Shown: positions 17,379-27,186 of the stretch, one piece after another | Position numbering within the stretch: position 1 is the first letter of the stretch | Layout: each line of letters begins with the position of its first letter | Source of the DNA: Lachnoclostridium sp. UBA1308 | GTDB taxonomy: Bacteria > Bacillota > Clostridia > Lachnospirales > Lachnospiraceae | NCBI GenBank assembly: GCA_002307215.1 | Contig: DBTU01000011.1 | Coordinates: 2,457-55,136, forward strand | Direction of reading: 5' to 3' | Length of the DNA stretch: 52,680 bases | The notes under the pieces: generated by a model | The model's input: only the letters and a program-made list of their open reading frames with translations | Databases searched by the model: none | What the model was told of the DNA's origin: nothing | Translations under genes and position numbers: made by a program

Positions 17379-18495
17379 TTTCAACCCTCCTTGCGTTTAC
17401 CAGCATACAGAAAAACACAGGACTTCCTATGAGACTGACGAATATTCCGACCGGTATAAACCCAAATACAGCACTGAGTGCATTCGTGATATCCCGGCAG
17501 ATTAGCAGCATAATTGCTCCCATAATAAAACAGGAATAAAACATCTTTCGAAAATCGGAACCATATAAATATCTGGTGATATATGGAACAATCATGGAGA
17601 TCACCCCAATACTTCCACAGTGAATGATACTGGCTGTCACCAATAAAGTAGCAAAAACTAAAACAACAATTCTTAGGATTCCCGTATGTATTCCCATGGT
17701 ATAGGCATCCTCATCACTAAAACTTATTACATTTAAACTGTATCGAAGCAAATAAATCGGAATTATTCCTACAACAATAATGCTGACGAAAATAACCCTA
17801 CTCATTCCCGTTATTGAGGTCAGCCTTCCCATTGAAAAATTCTGAAACATTTCAAGGTTCTCAAGGGACATGTTGAACTGAAAATAGGTTATTACAATGC
17901 TTACTAATTGCGTTATTACAACTCCTACCAGTAACATATCATTTGCGGCAAATTTTCGTTTACCGGCAAGTTTACCGGCAGCGAGTACCAGCGCCAACAT
18001 TCCTAAAGCGCAACTGTAGGTATATAGATATCTTTCCTTTTGCATAATCAAAGCTGCAGAAGAATAATGAAGTACAAAAAGAAGCAAACCGGCATTGATC
18101 CCGCTTGCAACACCAAGCATAGTAGGCGCTGCGAGCGGATTTCGGAAAACGTTTTGATATACCGCTCCCGAAAGAGCCAGGATTCCTCCTGCTGCCATTG
18201 TGATAAAGACCGAATTTAGATTATCCATGGTTTCCTGATAATCCGTATAGGAACTGTATTCTCCCATAGAATAACCTGCAGGGTTTTTTGTAATACCGGC
18301 TAACTTATGCGTTATGGCTGAAAGGATATTTTTAATCGCATTTTCCGGTGATATGAAGCCGGTTCCATCGGTTCTGTGACATACCGAGATACCAAATACC
18401 AGTACCAAGATCAGGAGTGACACCAAGAAAATCACGATTGTCTTCCTACGATCTTTTATCATATTTTTATGAAATAAATCAAGCCCACTCTGCAC
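17368..18495 (-). CDS. FecCD-family permease, second subunit
   Basis: A 375-residue protein with about 10 membrane segments and FecCD signatures (GAVYQNVFRNPLAAPTMLGVASG and GSIGVISMIVPYITRYL). The start is GTG at 18495 with GGAGG seven bases before, overlapping the upstream permease by 17 bases. It forms a heterodimeric channel with 18479-19693, unlike the single permease of the second transporter at 30061-31131. N-terminal residues 1-15 are cytoplasmic and polar. Confidence 0.87.
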   Translation of the reverse strand: MQSGLDLFHKNMIKDRRKTIVIFLVSLLILVLVFGISVCHRTDGTGFISPENAIKNILSAITHKLAGITKNPAGYSMGEYSSYTDYQETMDNLNSVFITMAAGGILALSGAVYQNVFRNPLAAPTMLGVASGINAGLLLFVLHYSSAALIMQKERYLYTYSCALGMLALVLAAGKLAGKRKFAANDMLLVGVVITQLVSIVITYFQFNMSLENLEMFQNFSMGRLTSITGMSRVIFVSIIVVGIIPIYLLRYSLNVISFSDEDAYTMGIHTGILRIVVLVFATLLVTASIIHCGSIGVISMIVPYITRYLYGSDFRKMFYSCFIMGAIMLLICRDITNALSAVFGFIPVGIFVSLIGSPVFFCMLVNARRVENDT

Positions 18496-19693
18496 TGCGT
18501 CGCCTCCTTGACCTAATCATAAATACCAGAAAAAATATGCCTCCGATCAGACTGGAATACAAATTAACATACACTGCCATATTAAGCATAGAAGAAATAT
18601 CATAAATTATCAGCAGGAAAACAGATCCAAGCAAGGCCGAGACTGGTATTAAATTCTTATAATCAGGTCCGCTGAATAATCTTGCTATGTGAGGTACCAT
18701 CATCCCAATAAAACCAATCTGTCCGCAAAAGGATACTGTAACCGCCGTCATAACCGTAGATAAAACAATTAAAACTCCCTGGATAAGCGATACACGGATA
18801 CCCATCGTTTTGGCTTCCTCTTCACCAAAGACCAACACATTTATCTTCATACGCATCCGATATAGAATAATGAGACATATCCCAACCGGAACAGCGATAA
18901 GCAACAGATGCTCTGGCGAATAAGAATCATTGAAGGAGCCCATCATAAATATCTGTAGGGAAGATATTCTGGAATCCGTCGGATCAAGCATCACCATATA
19001 GTAACGTATCATGGTAATCAATGATTGGATAAAGGCTGACAAAACCGATCCTACCATCAAAAGCATCAGTGCAGATACCTTCCCTCTCCCCGCTGCTCTG
19101 GCTATCCAGACAACGAACATAACAGTCATAAAAGCTCCTAAAAGTATCACGGCCTGTCTTGCATACCGGTCCAGTAAACTTAAACCGCCGATATAATCCG
19201 AGAGCCCATCCCCATTAAATATCTGCGTAGTTTTATTATCTTCGGTAAACAATAATATGTAGATTGCTCCGGCCAGTATTCCACCCGACTGAGCGCCAAT
19301 CGTACCCGGAGAAGCCATTGGATTTCTGAAAACTCCCTGAAAAACAGCACCCGATACCGAAAGCGCAGCACCCACCAGCGCGATGATAAAGCTTCGGCAT
19401 ACCATGATATTCATTCCATTCTCATTGCCCTTCCCTGACAGTAAATGAGCAAATCCCTCTATATAATTATGTATTTCATTGATATATCCGGCTGGAGAAA
19501 AATGAATAACAACTAAATTTACCGTAAAAAATATGGATGCCAGAACGGTAACAAGTAAAACAATGAAAAGGGTCGAGAGTAATTTCTTTTCATCATAACC
19601 GATAAACCGCTTCTCTTCTTTTAGATACAAGCTGTCAGCCTTCACTTTTATCATCTGATCCAGCTTGTTGTATTTGCCTTGCTTATCACTCAT
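18479..19693 (-). CDS. FecCD-family permease, first subunit
   Basis: A 404-residue protein with a long polar N-terminus (about 40 residues) and about 10 membrane segments. FecCD signatures are GAVFQGVFRNPMASPGTIG and FCGQIGFIGMMVPHIARL. The start at ATG 19693 follows GGAGG by only four bases; an in-frame ATG at 19708 lies before that box and is less likely. It pairs with the next permease. Its translation is coupled to both neighbours. Confidence 0.86.
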   Translation of the reverse strand: MSDKQGKYNKLDQMIKVKADSLYLKEEKRFIGYDEKKLLSTLFIVLLVTVLASIFFTVNLVVIHFSPAGYINEIHNYIEGFAHLLSGKGNENGMNIMVCRSFIIALVGAALSVSGAVFQGVFRNPMASPGTIGAQSGGILAGAIYILLFTEDNKTTQIFNGDGLSDYIGGLSLLDRYARQAVILLGAFMTVMFVVWIARAAGRGKVSALMLLMVGSVLSAFIQSLITMIRYYMVMLDPTDSRISSLQIFMMGSFNDSYSPEHLLLIAVPVGICLIILYRMRMKINVLVFGEEEAKTMGIRVSLIQGVLIVLSTVMTAVTVSFCGQIGFIGMMVPHIARLFSGPDYKNLIPVSALLGSVFLLIIYDISSMLNMAVYVNLYSSLIGGIFFLVFMIRSRRRRSAEWA

Positions 19694-19711
19694 ACGACCT
19701 CCTTCCATGAC

Positions 19712-21484
19712 CTATCTTGGTCCTTCCAGAATTATTTTCAGCTGAACATTGCTCAACTCATATCGATAAAACTTCTGATAGAAATCCTTAATCTTTTCTT
19801 TTACTTCATCTTCTGTATAGGCTCCATAGAATTTCCATGCAAGCCATACAGGCTCTAAAATACTTTCAACAGATCCATCGCTCCAATTGCCTATCCCCCT
19901 TGGGTTAACATAGATGTCATAAGAATCAATGATTGTGCTCTCGATTATACTGCCATCGTCTGCTAAATATCCAAAGTTCTGTGCATCTCCATTCTTTGCC
20001 CGCACATATCCATAGGCTTTCCATAGACTGTCAGATTTGATTTTGGATTTTAAACTTTGGCTATCCACAATGATTGCCGGGAATACTGCACCGTTTCCGA
20101 GCCCATTGGTTCTGGCCCCAGTGTTACTACTGGTATCGTTATTCGTTAACGTCAGGCAATATCCGGAAGGAAGCTTATAATTACCGGATAACTGCATGGA
20201 TTTTGTGGAGGGAATCATCGGATTTACATACCAATTCTGCGGCACTCCAAAATCGGGAAACATTGCAGGAGTATTAATTACCCCTGCTAAACTCATATAA
20301 TAACTCAACGGTGAAGAAGAATAACCGCTTCTTGCTACTGCTGCTCCCTTTCCCTCCATAAACACATCCAAACTGTTATAGATTTTATAGGATGTCGAGT
20401 CATCCCAACGCGAAATATAAATGGAGTACTTGCCAGAAAAAGTAGTACCGGTGGTATCATTCTCTCCGGAGGAAAGATATTTTGTCCCGTTAACCGTCTT
20501 ATCATTGTCATAATCCACCAGGTTACAGGTTGCCCGTTTGACTGTATTACCCATCTCGTTTATCACCGAGTTCATATAATTGATATATTCCTGCGCTAGC
20601 TGTGGTGCATTGGTACCCTTATCTGTACTTCGATCTCCAAGTACCTCTCCGACAATCCGAACCGCCTGTTTAATGTTATCAGTCGTAGTTGGCCGTGGTA
20701 GCGTAACGCAGACAATATCGGCCTGTTCTAGTGCCTTATACTGATCCTCATTGAAGGTATTTTCTCCTGAAAATTCAAAGCATACCTGAGGGGACAATGC
20801 AATCAAACGATTGAAATCTTCCTCATTGATACCGGATGAACCATTTCCCTTCCAAAGCACTTTTGGTGTGTCTTCCGAATTACTATTGAATGCATTTTGT
20901 ATCAATGAATTGGACGAAAAATCCTCAGAAACAGCCCTGAGTCTATCAAATCCTCCAAGCATGCTTACAATCACAGCCGCCTCGCCTACCGCTCCCGCAC
21001 TATCAACCTTCTCAGGTACCGTGAAATACTCTCCATTCACATCAATCATCTTTTTAGGAACAATTTCTTTTACTAAATCCGGGGTCTCAATCAAGGTTTC
21101 AATCGCATCCGATTCATCCGATAATTGTGTCGTACTTTTCGCAATCTTAGCTTCCGGAGTAACTGCCACTTCATTTTTCTGGATTATAATCTGTTCCGAT
21201 GCAGGTACTTCCTTGCCGCCTTCTTCATCATACACAGAAAGATCTCTATTACGTTCTCTGTAATCATCGGAGCTAGCTGTCTTCTTCGTTGGAGCCAGAT
21301 CTTCAGACTGTTCCTCATTCGCAGAATCATTTTCATCCATCTGTAGCTCATCCTGCTCAGTTTCTTCTGCATCCTGTGTATATACCTCTTCTATCAGAGC
21401 GGGTGATGGTTTACATCCACAGAGTAATATGACATAGATAAGAATTAAGCAAACCAATTTCCCGAATTTTATTATTTGCCTCAT
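19712..21484 (-). CDS. Large lipoprotein substrate-binding protein of the FecBCD-type importer
   Basis: About 590 residues with a lipoprotein signal (hydrophobic stretch ending LLCGC) and a long acidic, disordered spacer (residues 30-150, rich in D, E, S and T). From about residue 150 it has a class III periplasmic-binding fold: GAVGEAAVIVSMLGG at the start and IYVNPRGIGNWSDGS near the end. The core is larger than usual, with an extra central segment (DSTSYKIYNSLDVF onward). It is homologous in places to the wall-anchored protein upstream (21528-23087). It delivers ligand to the two permeases. The ligand is unknown. Confidence 0.8.
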   Translation of the reverse strand: MRQIIKFGKLVCLILIYVILLCGCKPSPALIEEVYTQDAEETEQDELQMDENDSANEEQSEDLAPTKKTASSDDYRERNRDLSVYDEEGGKEVPASEQIIIQKNEVAVTPEAKIAKSTTQLSDESDAIETLIETPDLVKEIVPKKMIDVNGEYFTVPEKVDSAGAVGEAAVIVSMLGGFDRLRAVSEDFSSNSLIQNAFNSNSEDTPKVLWKGNGSSGINEEDFNRLIALSPQVCFEFSGENTFNEDQYKALEQADIVCVTLPRPTTTDNIKQAVRIVGEVLGDRSTDKGTNAPQLAQEYINYMNSVINEMGNTVKRATCNLVDYDNDKTVNGTKYLSSGENDTTGTTFSGKYSIYISRWDDSTSYKIYNSLDVFMEGKGAAVARSGYSSSPLSYYMSLAGVINTPAMFPDFGVPQNWYVNPMIPSTKSMQLSGNYKLPSGYCLTLTNNDTSSNTGARTNGLGNGAVFPAIIVDSQSLKSKIKSDSLWKAYGYVRAKNGDAQNFGYLADDGSIIESTIIDSYDIYVNPRGIGNWSDGSVESILEPVWLAWKFYGAYTEDEVKEKIKDFYQKFYRYELSNVQLKIILEGPR

Positions 21485-21527
21485 ACTCACATCCCTAATC
21501 CTTTATACAGCCTGAATTAATATGTAA

Positions 21528-23087
21528 TTACTGCTTCTTATATCGAAGTCCCTTGAATACAACAAGTGATGCGACGGCTCCAAGCAATGACAGTATGGCG
21601 ATTATATCAATATAACCTGTTTTCGGAGCACCATGTGCTCCCTCGGAGCCGGTATCACTTTCTGTTAATGCCTCAACTGCATCAGATGCTCCGGTTTTAT
21701 CTGACGTACTTATCGATGTTCCGGAAGTATTTTCTTTTGGTGATTCAGTATCTTTATCCGAAGCATCCGCAATATTATCCGTTGACGGCTCCGTAGTCAC
21801 CTGGCTATCATCCGTTTTCGAAGATTCCGTGCTTTTCTCATAGGTCATACCCGGAACAATCGATGAATCCCAATTGCTCAAATCAACAGTCAGTCCTCCC
21901 GGAAGACTGACGTCCGTTAATACGATACCGACAATTTCCTCCAGATTGCCTGTATAATGATAAAATTTCGAATAGTAATATGCTGTCGTATAGACCGGAT
22001 TTATCTCCGGATGATCCGAAAGTGACGGGTAAAATAAGGAGGTAAGCCAAGGAACCGTAAGTGCCCCTTCCGGGCTTCTGACACTCCAAAGATAAACGCC
22101 TCTCGGAATAACATAAATCTTCGGTATATCAATAGCGGTATAACCAGCATTGTCAAACGCAGTTTCAATTGCGGTTTTAATAACTATACTACCGACAAGA
22201 AGATAATCCGCATCCAAAAGTTCACTTGTCGTCATAATACCATCCGTCTGACCGATCGGAGTTCCAGCTGCCTTCTTAATATATTCATTGAAAATATCTG
22301 CGGCTTCTTTGCTCTGTACCGCCCATTCATTATTACTTACACCACTTACATTTATAACTTTTACTTTCTCCAAATTCAGTTTTTGAATTTCTTTATTACA
22401 GTAATCCATTGTTCTGTTATAGAACTCACAAAAATCGGCGGCTTTCACTACCGGACTTCCATATCGAGCTTTAAGCTTTCCGTTACTGTTGTCAATCACT
22501 TCCTGCATACCCTTCGCGTATGCAGTCACAGTTGCCATGATTTGCTGCGGATCAGCCATTCCGGCTCCTATTCCATAATACGGAGCATAACTCTCCGTCT
22601 GTTTAATCGCATCGACAAAGGTTGCTACGTCAGTTGAGGTTGCCGTAACAAAATCAGGCCTGTTTATAAGTAAGGGAATTGTACTATTCGTAATTGTAGT
22701 ATCAAGGCTTCCCGGCCCGGTCGTTCCTCCCCATCCCACAGAAGTGGCGTTTGTCACATCCTTGTTTGATATTACATTATAGTACGCATTATATAACCAT
22801 GGATCCGGGTTCTCATTATTTGCCGTTCCAAATACCGGCATAAACAATGGCATGTTATTTGTGTCCAGATGTATTTGGGACGCCGATACCAGATCTCCTC
22901 CCAGCATTTCTACCATTACGCCTACCGCCCCGCTCGCTGCACATTTGATAATACCATCATCCGTACCGATAGGCTTTGATGGTGCGGTCATGGCCGCATA
23001 CACCGTTGTGCTAAATACACCCATTAAAATTACTACCATAACAAATACTTTAATCTGAGACTTCCATATCTTCTTTTTTCTGCTCAT
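21528..23087 (-). CDS. Cell-wall-anchored substrate-binding-like protein
   Basis: A 519-residue secreted protein. It has a signal peptide (KKKIWKSQIKVFVMVVILM, cut near VYA), then a class III binding-protein-like domain (ASGAVGVMVEMLGG, IYVIPRGVYLWSVRS). A long Ser/Thr/Asp spacer (about residues 400-480) follows, then a sortase-type tail: APKTG, a hydrophobic segment and a basic end (RYKKQ). It probably catches a ligand at the wall and passes it to the lipoprotein, as in Isd relays (inference). Start at ATG 23087 with GGAGG six bases before; the frame is open 34 codons further upstream without a site. First gene of operon A. Confidence 0.78.
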   Translation of the reverse strand: MSRKKKIWKSQIKVFVMVVILMGVFSTTVYAAMTAPSKPIGTDDGIIKCAASGAVGVMVEMLGGDLVSASQIHLDTNNMPLFMPVFGTANNENPDPWLYNAYYNVISNKDVTNATSVGWGGTTGPGSLDTTITNSTIPLLINRPDFVTATSTDVATFVDAIKQTESYAPYYGIGAGMADPQQIMATVTAYAKGMQEVIDNSNGKLKARYGSPVVKAADFCEFYNRTMDYCNKEIQKLNLEKVKVINVSGVSNNEWAVQSKEAADIFNEYIKKAAGTPIGQTDGIMTTSELLDADYLLVGSIVIKTAIETAFDNAGYTAIDIPKIYVIPRGVYLWSVRSPEGALTVPWLTSLFYPSLSDHPEINPVYTTAYYYSKFYHYTGNLEEIVGIVLTDVSLPGGLTVDLSNWDSSIVPGMTYEKSTESSKTDDSQVTTEPSTDNIADASDKDTESPKENTSGTSISTSDKTGASDAVEALTESDTGSEGAHGAPKTGYIDIIAILSLLGAVASLVVFKGLRYKKQ

Positions 23088-23160
23088 AACAGACCTCCTT
23101 ATTAATAATGAATGGTAATCAACAAAATACTTAAAACTGTTGTATAAATTTGTTAGCAGC

Positions 23161-23189
23161 ATATTAGCATATGAAATGGCAACAGTCAA
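23161..23189 (-). promoter_or_regulatory. Promoter of operon A
   Basis: Minus strand TTGACT (23184-23189), 17 bases, then TAATAT (23161-23166). The predicted start is about 75 bases before the wall-anchored protein gene. An operator-like palindrome lies 25 bases upstream of the -35 box (23214-23230). Confidence 0.55.
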
Positions 23190-23213
23190 TCAATATAACA
23201 ATTTGTACCTATT

Positions 23214-23230
23214 CGTAACATTCTGTTATG
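23214..23230. promoter_or_regulatory. Operator-like palindrome in the divergent A/B promoter region
   Basis: CGTAACA-TTC-TGTTATG, an imperfect inverted repeat. The GTAAC core is shared with sites upstream and downstream of the vnfH promoter and at the start of the right-hand regulator, so the same regulator may act on all three. Confidence 0.4.
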
Positions 23231-23407
23231 TTTTGATATATTTTTGATTGATAATAGTTATATTTTTATAAAATTATCAGTCAATTTTACTATATTTTCA
23301 ACACAACAAACATTAATGTATACAAGAATTCCATCCATTGAGTTAATATTGATTAAAATGTTATTCGGTTCTAACATATTTTCATTACATTTTTTATCAT
23401 TTTGTTA

Positions 23408-23436
23408 TTTCAATTCAATAAATTGTATGATATAAT
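23408..23436 (+). promoter_or_regulatory. Promoter of operon B (extended -10)
   Basis: TATAAT (23431-23436) is preceded by the TG-N extension, giving TGATATAAT. The -35 region (TTTCAA, 23408-23413) is weak, as is common with extended -10 promoters. The leader before the MoxR gene is about 115 bases and shows no clear structure. Confidence 0.55.
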
Positions 23437-23557
23437 CCCATTAATTTATACGTTTTGTTTCTGTTTGTGATATTGCAACATCTTACATCAAATCAAACAA
23501 TCAACAGAATATTGAGACAGATTCACTTCCATTCATTCAGAAAGGACGAAAACCAAT

Positions 23558-24553
23558 ATGGCAAAGAACGCTCTCCTTAACAAGAACGAATATAGTACCT
23601 CCACCGAAATCATCAGTACATTAGATGAAACGGAACTAATAAACACAATTATTGAAAATATAGAAAAGGTAATTGTGGGTAAACGAAGCGTAGTAGAATT
23701 GGTTGTTCTTTCCCTGCTCTGTGAGGGGCACGTCCTGATTGAAGATATTCCCGGAGTCGGCAAAACAAGTCTTGTATCCGCACTTGCTCAATCCATTTCT
23801 TGCGACTTCAAACGAATTCAATTCACTCCCGATACCATGCCTTCCGATATAACCGGTTTCTCTCTTTACAATCAGAAATTAGGAGAGTTCGAATTCAGGG
23901 CAGGTGCCGCAATGAGTAACATCGTACTGGCTGATGAGATAAATCGTACTTCAGCGAAAACCCAAGCAAGTCTGCTCGAGATTATGGAAGAAAAGCAGAT
24001 TACAGTAGATACCAAAACTTATAAAATGTGTAAACCATATATGATACTCGCAACTCAAAATCCCATCGATTACCTGGGAACCTACCCACTTCCGGAGGCG
24101 CAGCTTGATCGTTTTCTTATTAAGCTCTCGATAGGCTATCCGAGTATTGATGAAGAAATCAAAATTGTCACAGAAAGTAAAGCAGCTAAATTAAATTTAA
24201 AGTCGGTTGCAACAGCCGAGGACATTATTACATTACAAAAATCAGCAGAGCAGGTTCATGCCAGTACTTCCATTGTCAGATATATCGTCGAGATTATAAA
24301 TGCAACAAGGAATCACCCTGATATCAAAATCGGCTGTAGCCCTCGCGGATGTATTGCTCTTTATAATATCAGCCGCGCGTATGCTCTTTTTAAGGGCAGA
24401 AGTTATATTGTTCCTGATGATATTAAATATTTGGCTCCGTATGTTCTGCCGCATAGGCTTTTATTAAGCCACGATGCCAAGATAGCGCATAAGGTTCCGG
24501 AGCAAATCATTCGTTCCATCCTCAGCACTGTAATGATTCCTGTTTTTAATTAA
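23558..24553 (+). CDS. MoxR-family AAA+ ATPase
   Basis: A 331-residue ATPase with Walker A (PGVGKTS, residues 65-71), Walker B (NIVLADEINR, 121-130), sensor 1 (ATQNPIDYLGTYPLPEAQLDRF) and the C-terminal lid (CSPRGCIALYNISRAYA). MoxR proteins act as chaperones that remodel or activate partner protein complexes, often with a VWA or DUF58 partner. It is followed directly by a DUF58 gene. It starts an operon that also contains two nitrogenase-like proteins and a FecBCD-type importer, which is not the usual setting. Confidence 0.88.
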   Translation: MAKNALLNKNEYSTSTEIISTLDETELINTIIENIEKVIVGKRSVVELVVLSLLCEGHVLIEDIPGVGKTSLVSALAQSISCDFKRIQFTPDTMPSDITGFSLYNQKLGEFEFRAGAAMSNIVLADEINRTSAKTQASLLEIMEEKQITVDTKTYKMCKPYMILATQNPIDYLGTYPLPEAQLDRFLIKLSIGYPSIDEEIKIVTESKAAKLNLKSVATAEDIITLQKSAEQVHASTSIVRYIVEIINATRNHPDIKIGCSPRGCIALYNISRAYALFKGRSYIVPDDIKYLAPYVLPHRLLLSHDAKIAHKVPEQIIRSILSTVMIPVFN

Positions 24554-24611
24554 CATGGCATATTTGTACCGCCGCCCAAATTCGTGGGTTTGTGACAGAA
24601 TGGAGATTTTT

Positions 24612-25817
24612 ATGAAACATAAAATGTTTACTTATCTTTTATTGTTGGGCTCATCTATATTGCCTGCATTTTTTACAAACAGTATCTATGGCTACCTTCC
24701 ATTTTTATTTTTGCTATTTTTAAGCATCATATCTGCCCTCTATGCTTATCTGTTAAAAAAATGCTTTGAATTAATCGATATCACCGATACCTACTACTGT
24801 GAAAGGGATAAGGAGCTGGATTTCACCGTACACATGCATAATAAATCACCTTTGGTTTACCCCAGGGTAGAGGCCATGCTTTATATCAGCGATATTTACG
24901 GCAAGGAACGTTTTACCCAATCCGTTGAATATGTACTTGCACCCTTTGAGGAGAAAGATTTTAGCTTGACGATTAGATTTGATCATATCGGTAGTTATCA
25001 TGCCGGATTACGTTGCATCAAAATATATGGATTATTAGGCGTAATGAGCCATACGCTTTCCTCCGACAAGGTGTTTCATATTACTGTTACTCCAAAAATT
25101 TTTAATTATGAGGATTTCGCATGCTCAGATCGAATCAGTAAGCAAAACGACGCCTCCCTTATGGTTGCTTGGAAAAGCGGCATGGAATATGCCGGTGTCA
25201 GGGAGTATACCCAAGGCGACCCAATCAAAAATATACACTGGAACCTTTCCGCTCATAGCTTAGAGTATCTGACCAAGAAATATGTAAAACATGCCGCACA
25301 TGGCATATCCATACTACTTGATCTGCAGGCTCCCGATTATCAGGAGGATGCTTTCATGCAGATATTCGATTGCATTATAGAAACCGCTCTCGCAATCGCT
25401 CATCACGCTAAATGGCTAGGACATCAATATGAAATTCTGTATGATAAAGACGGTTTTACCAAGTGTTATGCACCACCTCATTTTTATGAACTGGGGGAGT
25501 TTATGAATGATTTGCCAAACCTCACTCCGGAGGAGAACAAATACAATATGAACAAGTTGTTGGCAGAGCATTGTAGCGGTAATGATATCAATACGCGCAG
25601 CATTATCATATGTACCTCTAATTTAAATCAAAAAATGATTAACTCTCTCGTCGCATTAAAAAGTAACCATAAAAATCCTATGCTTTATTATGCAATACCC
25701 GTCGCTTCAAATTCTGTAAAAAAACAGGAGGGACTGCAAAGACTGGGTGCACTTGACGAATACAACATTCCTTATAAAGTCATCAATTCCGCTGTAGACT
25801 TATTAAAGGCCAGCTAG
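24612..25817 (+). CDS. DUF58 domain protein, VWA-like partner of MoxR
   Basis: A 401-residue protein. Two N-terminal membrane segments (about residues 5-50) are followed by a beta-rich region and the DUF58 core (EYAGVREYTQGDPIKNIHWN, typical of the family). The C-terminal part has a VWA-like fold (GISILLDLQAP in place of the usual D-x-S metal site). DUF58 proteins are constant partners of MoxR ATPases. The start at ATG 24612 has GGAG six bases before; an in-frame ATG at 24555 lacks a site. It is co-transcribed with both neighbours. Confidence 0.83.
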   Translation: MKHKMFTYLLLLGSSILPAFFTNSIYGYLPFLFLLFLSIISALYAYLLKKCFELIDITDTYYCERDKELDFTVHMHNKSPLVYPRVEAMLYISDIYGKERFTQSVEYVLAPFEEKDFSLTIRFDHIGSYHAGLRCIKIYGLLGVMSHTLSSDKVFHITVTPKIFNYEDFACSDRISKQNDASLMVAWKSGMEYAGVREYTQGDPIKNIHWNLSAHSLEYLTKKYVKHAAHGISILLDLQAPDYQEDAFMQIFDCIIETALAIAHHAKWLGHQYEILYDKDGFTKCYAPPHFYELGEFMNDLPNLTPEENKYNMNKLLAEHCSGNDINTRSIIICTSNLNQKMINSLVALKSNHKNPMLYYAIPVASNSVKKQEGLQRLGALDEYNIPYKVINSAVDLLKAS

Positions 25818-25844
25818 CGAATCACTATTGAAATGGAGGTATCT

Positions 25845-27161
25845 ATGCTTCTATATACCAAAAAGAATATATCAGGTTTTATCCTAAGCCTTATCTCAGC
25901 CGCCGGATTATCCACCAATTTATTACAAGGTTTTAAAATCCCTGACAGTCAGCTTAATAGTGTTACGTTAACCCTCGGATGTCCGGCTCTGCTTCTCGGT
26001 CTTCTATATTTCGGTTTTTATTGCAGACAGACTTCTATCATCACTTCTTTGATATTATTTTTTTCCACCGTTAGTGCAATCCTGTTTATGAGAGTTAGCC
26101 ATATTACCGAAGTTGTCTTTGAACAGAATTATCTGTTTTACCTAATAACTTTTCTCACCGTACTTATTGTTTTTATACTGAGTCGCAACGCAATCGGTAC
26201 TGTATTCCTAGTTCTGATTGGCGTCACTGTCTTTGCGTTTCTATCAATATTACAATATCATACGAACGAAGCCGGTTACCTTATTTTTCTATCCGGTACC
26301 TCGCCCCTCTTTTTCATACATAGATATCACTCCACCGCTAGACGATCGAAAGCAGGCTATACTTCCTCCATATTATTTCCTATGATTTCAATTTTCATCA
26401 GCATTGGAGCTCTGGCAATTTCGTTTTCCTTCTATGAATTTGTAATTAAGCCCTTGAATCCTCCCTCTCAGGAAACAGCTTTTATTACCGAGCTAAAATC
26501 CTTGAAGGTATTAAAAAAGACAGGTATTTATTCGGAGATGCATTTGTATGACAACAATCAGAAGACAGTCAACACAACAAACGAAAAACGAACCGTACAG
26601 GAGGATTACCCGCAACAAGATTCCAACGATAGCCTTCCAAATAATATATCTCAGAACGCACAACAGACAGCTCAGGACTTTGTTAACAAATCCGAAACAA
26701 AAAGTGGCACCCGGGCAAACGCAATTACTTATGGCAAAAACATCCATCTTCTAATCTGCGTTATCCTACTATTTCCTGTTCTTCTACTTTCTACAATCGG
26801 AATTAAGCGTTTTAGCCGACGAATTTGGTATTTCAAGACAAGAAAAGAGAACCGCCAAACTCAAATCATTCACTTCTATCAATATTTTATAAAAAAGCTT
26901 CAGCTAATCGGCTACAAGAAAAGACCCGGTGAGACCTTGGATGAATTCACCGGGCAATATAGTCGGCAGCTTCGTGAATTCTCATCGTCCTATGTGGACA
27001 TGAAAGTTTTAACCGATGTCTATACAAAGGTATATTACGGAAATCTTCCGGCTTCCGACGAGGATTATGATCGGTTTCTGTATTTTTATAAACATTTTTT
27101 TAAAAGCTGCAGGAAAAAGCTTGGCCGGTTCCGCTATAGCGTAAAATTCCTCTTAATATAA
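25845..27161 (+). CDS. Membrane protein with DUF4129-like tail, lacking transglutaminase core
   Basis: A 438-residue protein with about seven N-terminal membrane segments (to about residue 205), an extracellular polar loop rich in N, Q, T and S (210-295), one more membrane segment (about 300-320), and a basic cytoplasmic tail. The tail (KRPGETLDEFTGQYSR and VYYGNLPASDEDYDRF) matches the DUF4129-type end of membrane transglutaminases that accompany MoxR-DUF58. The transglutaminase domain itself is missing: no Cys-His-Asp core is visible in the loop. ATG 25845 has GGAGG five bases before. The nitrogenase-like gene starts 25 bases after its stop. Confidence 0.72.
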   Translation: MLLYTKKNISGFILSLISAAGLSTNLLQGFKIPDSQLNSVTLTLGCPALLLGLLYFGFYCRQTSIITSLILFFSTVSAILFMRVSHITEVVFEQNYLFYLITFLTVLIVFILSRNAIGTVFLVLIGVTVFAFLSILQYHTNEAGYLIFLSGTSPLFFIHRYHSTARRSKAGYTSSILFPMISIFISIGALAISFSFYEFVIKPLNPPSQETAFITELKSLKVLKKTGIYSEMHLYDNNQKTVNTTNEKRTVQEDYPQQDSNDSLPNNISQNAQQTAQDFVNKSETKSGTRANAITYGKNIHLLICVILLFPVLLLSTIGIKRFSRRIWYFKTRKENRQTQIIHFYQYFIKKLQLIGYKKRPGETLDEFTGQYSRQLREFSSSYVDMKVLTDVYTKVYYGNLPASDEDYDRFLYFYKHFFKSCRKKLGRFRYSVKFLLI

Positions 27162-27186
27162 AATGCATTCAGAAGGAGGTGCCTCA

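Noticed and set aside
20811..21263. 150-codon ORF opposite the lipoprotein gene
   Set aside because: It is antisense to the Ser/Thr/Asp-rich region of a clear secreted protein and has no start signal.
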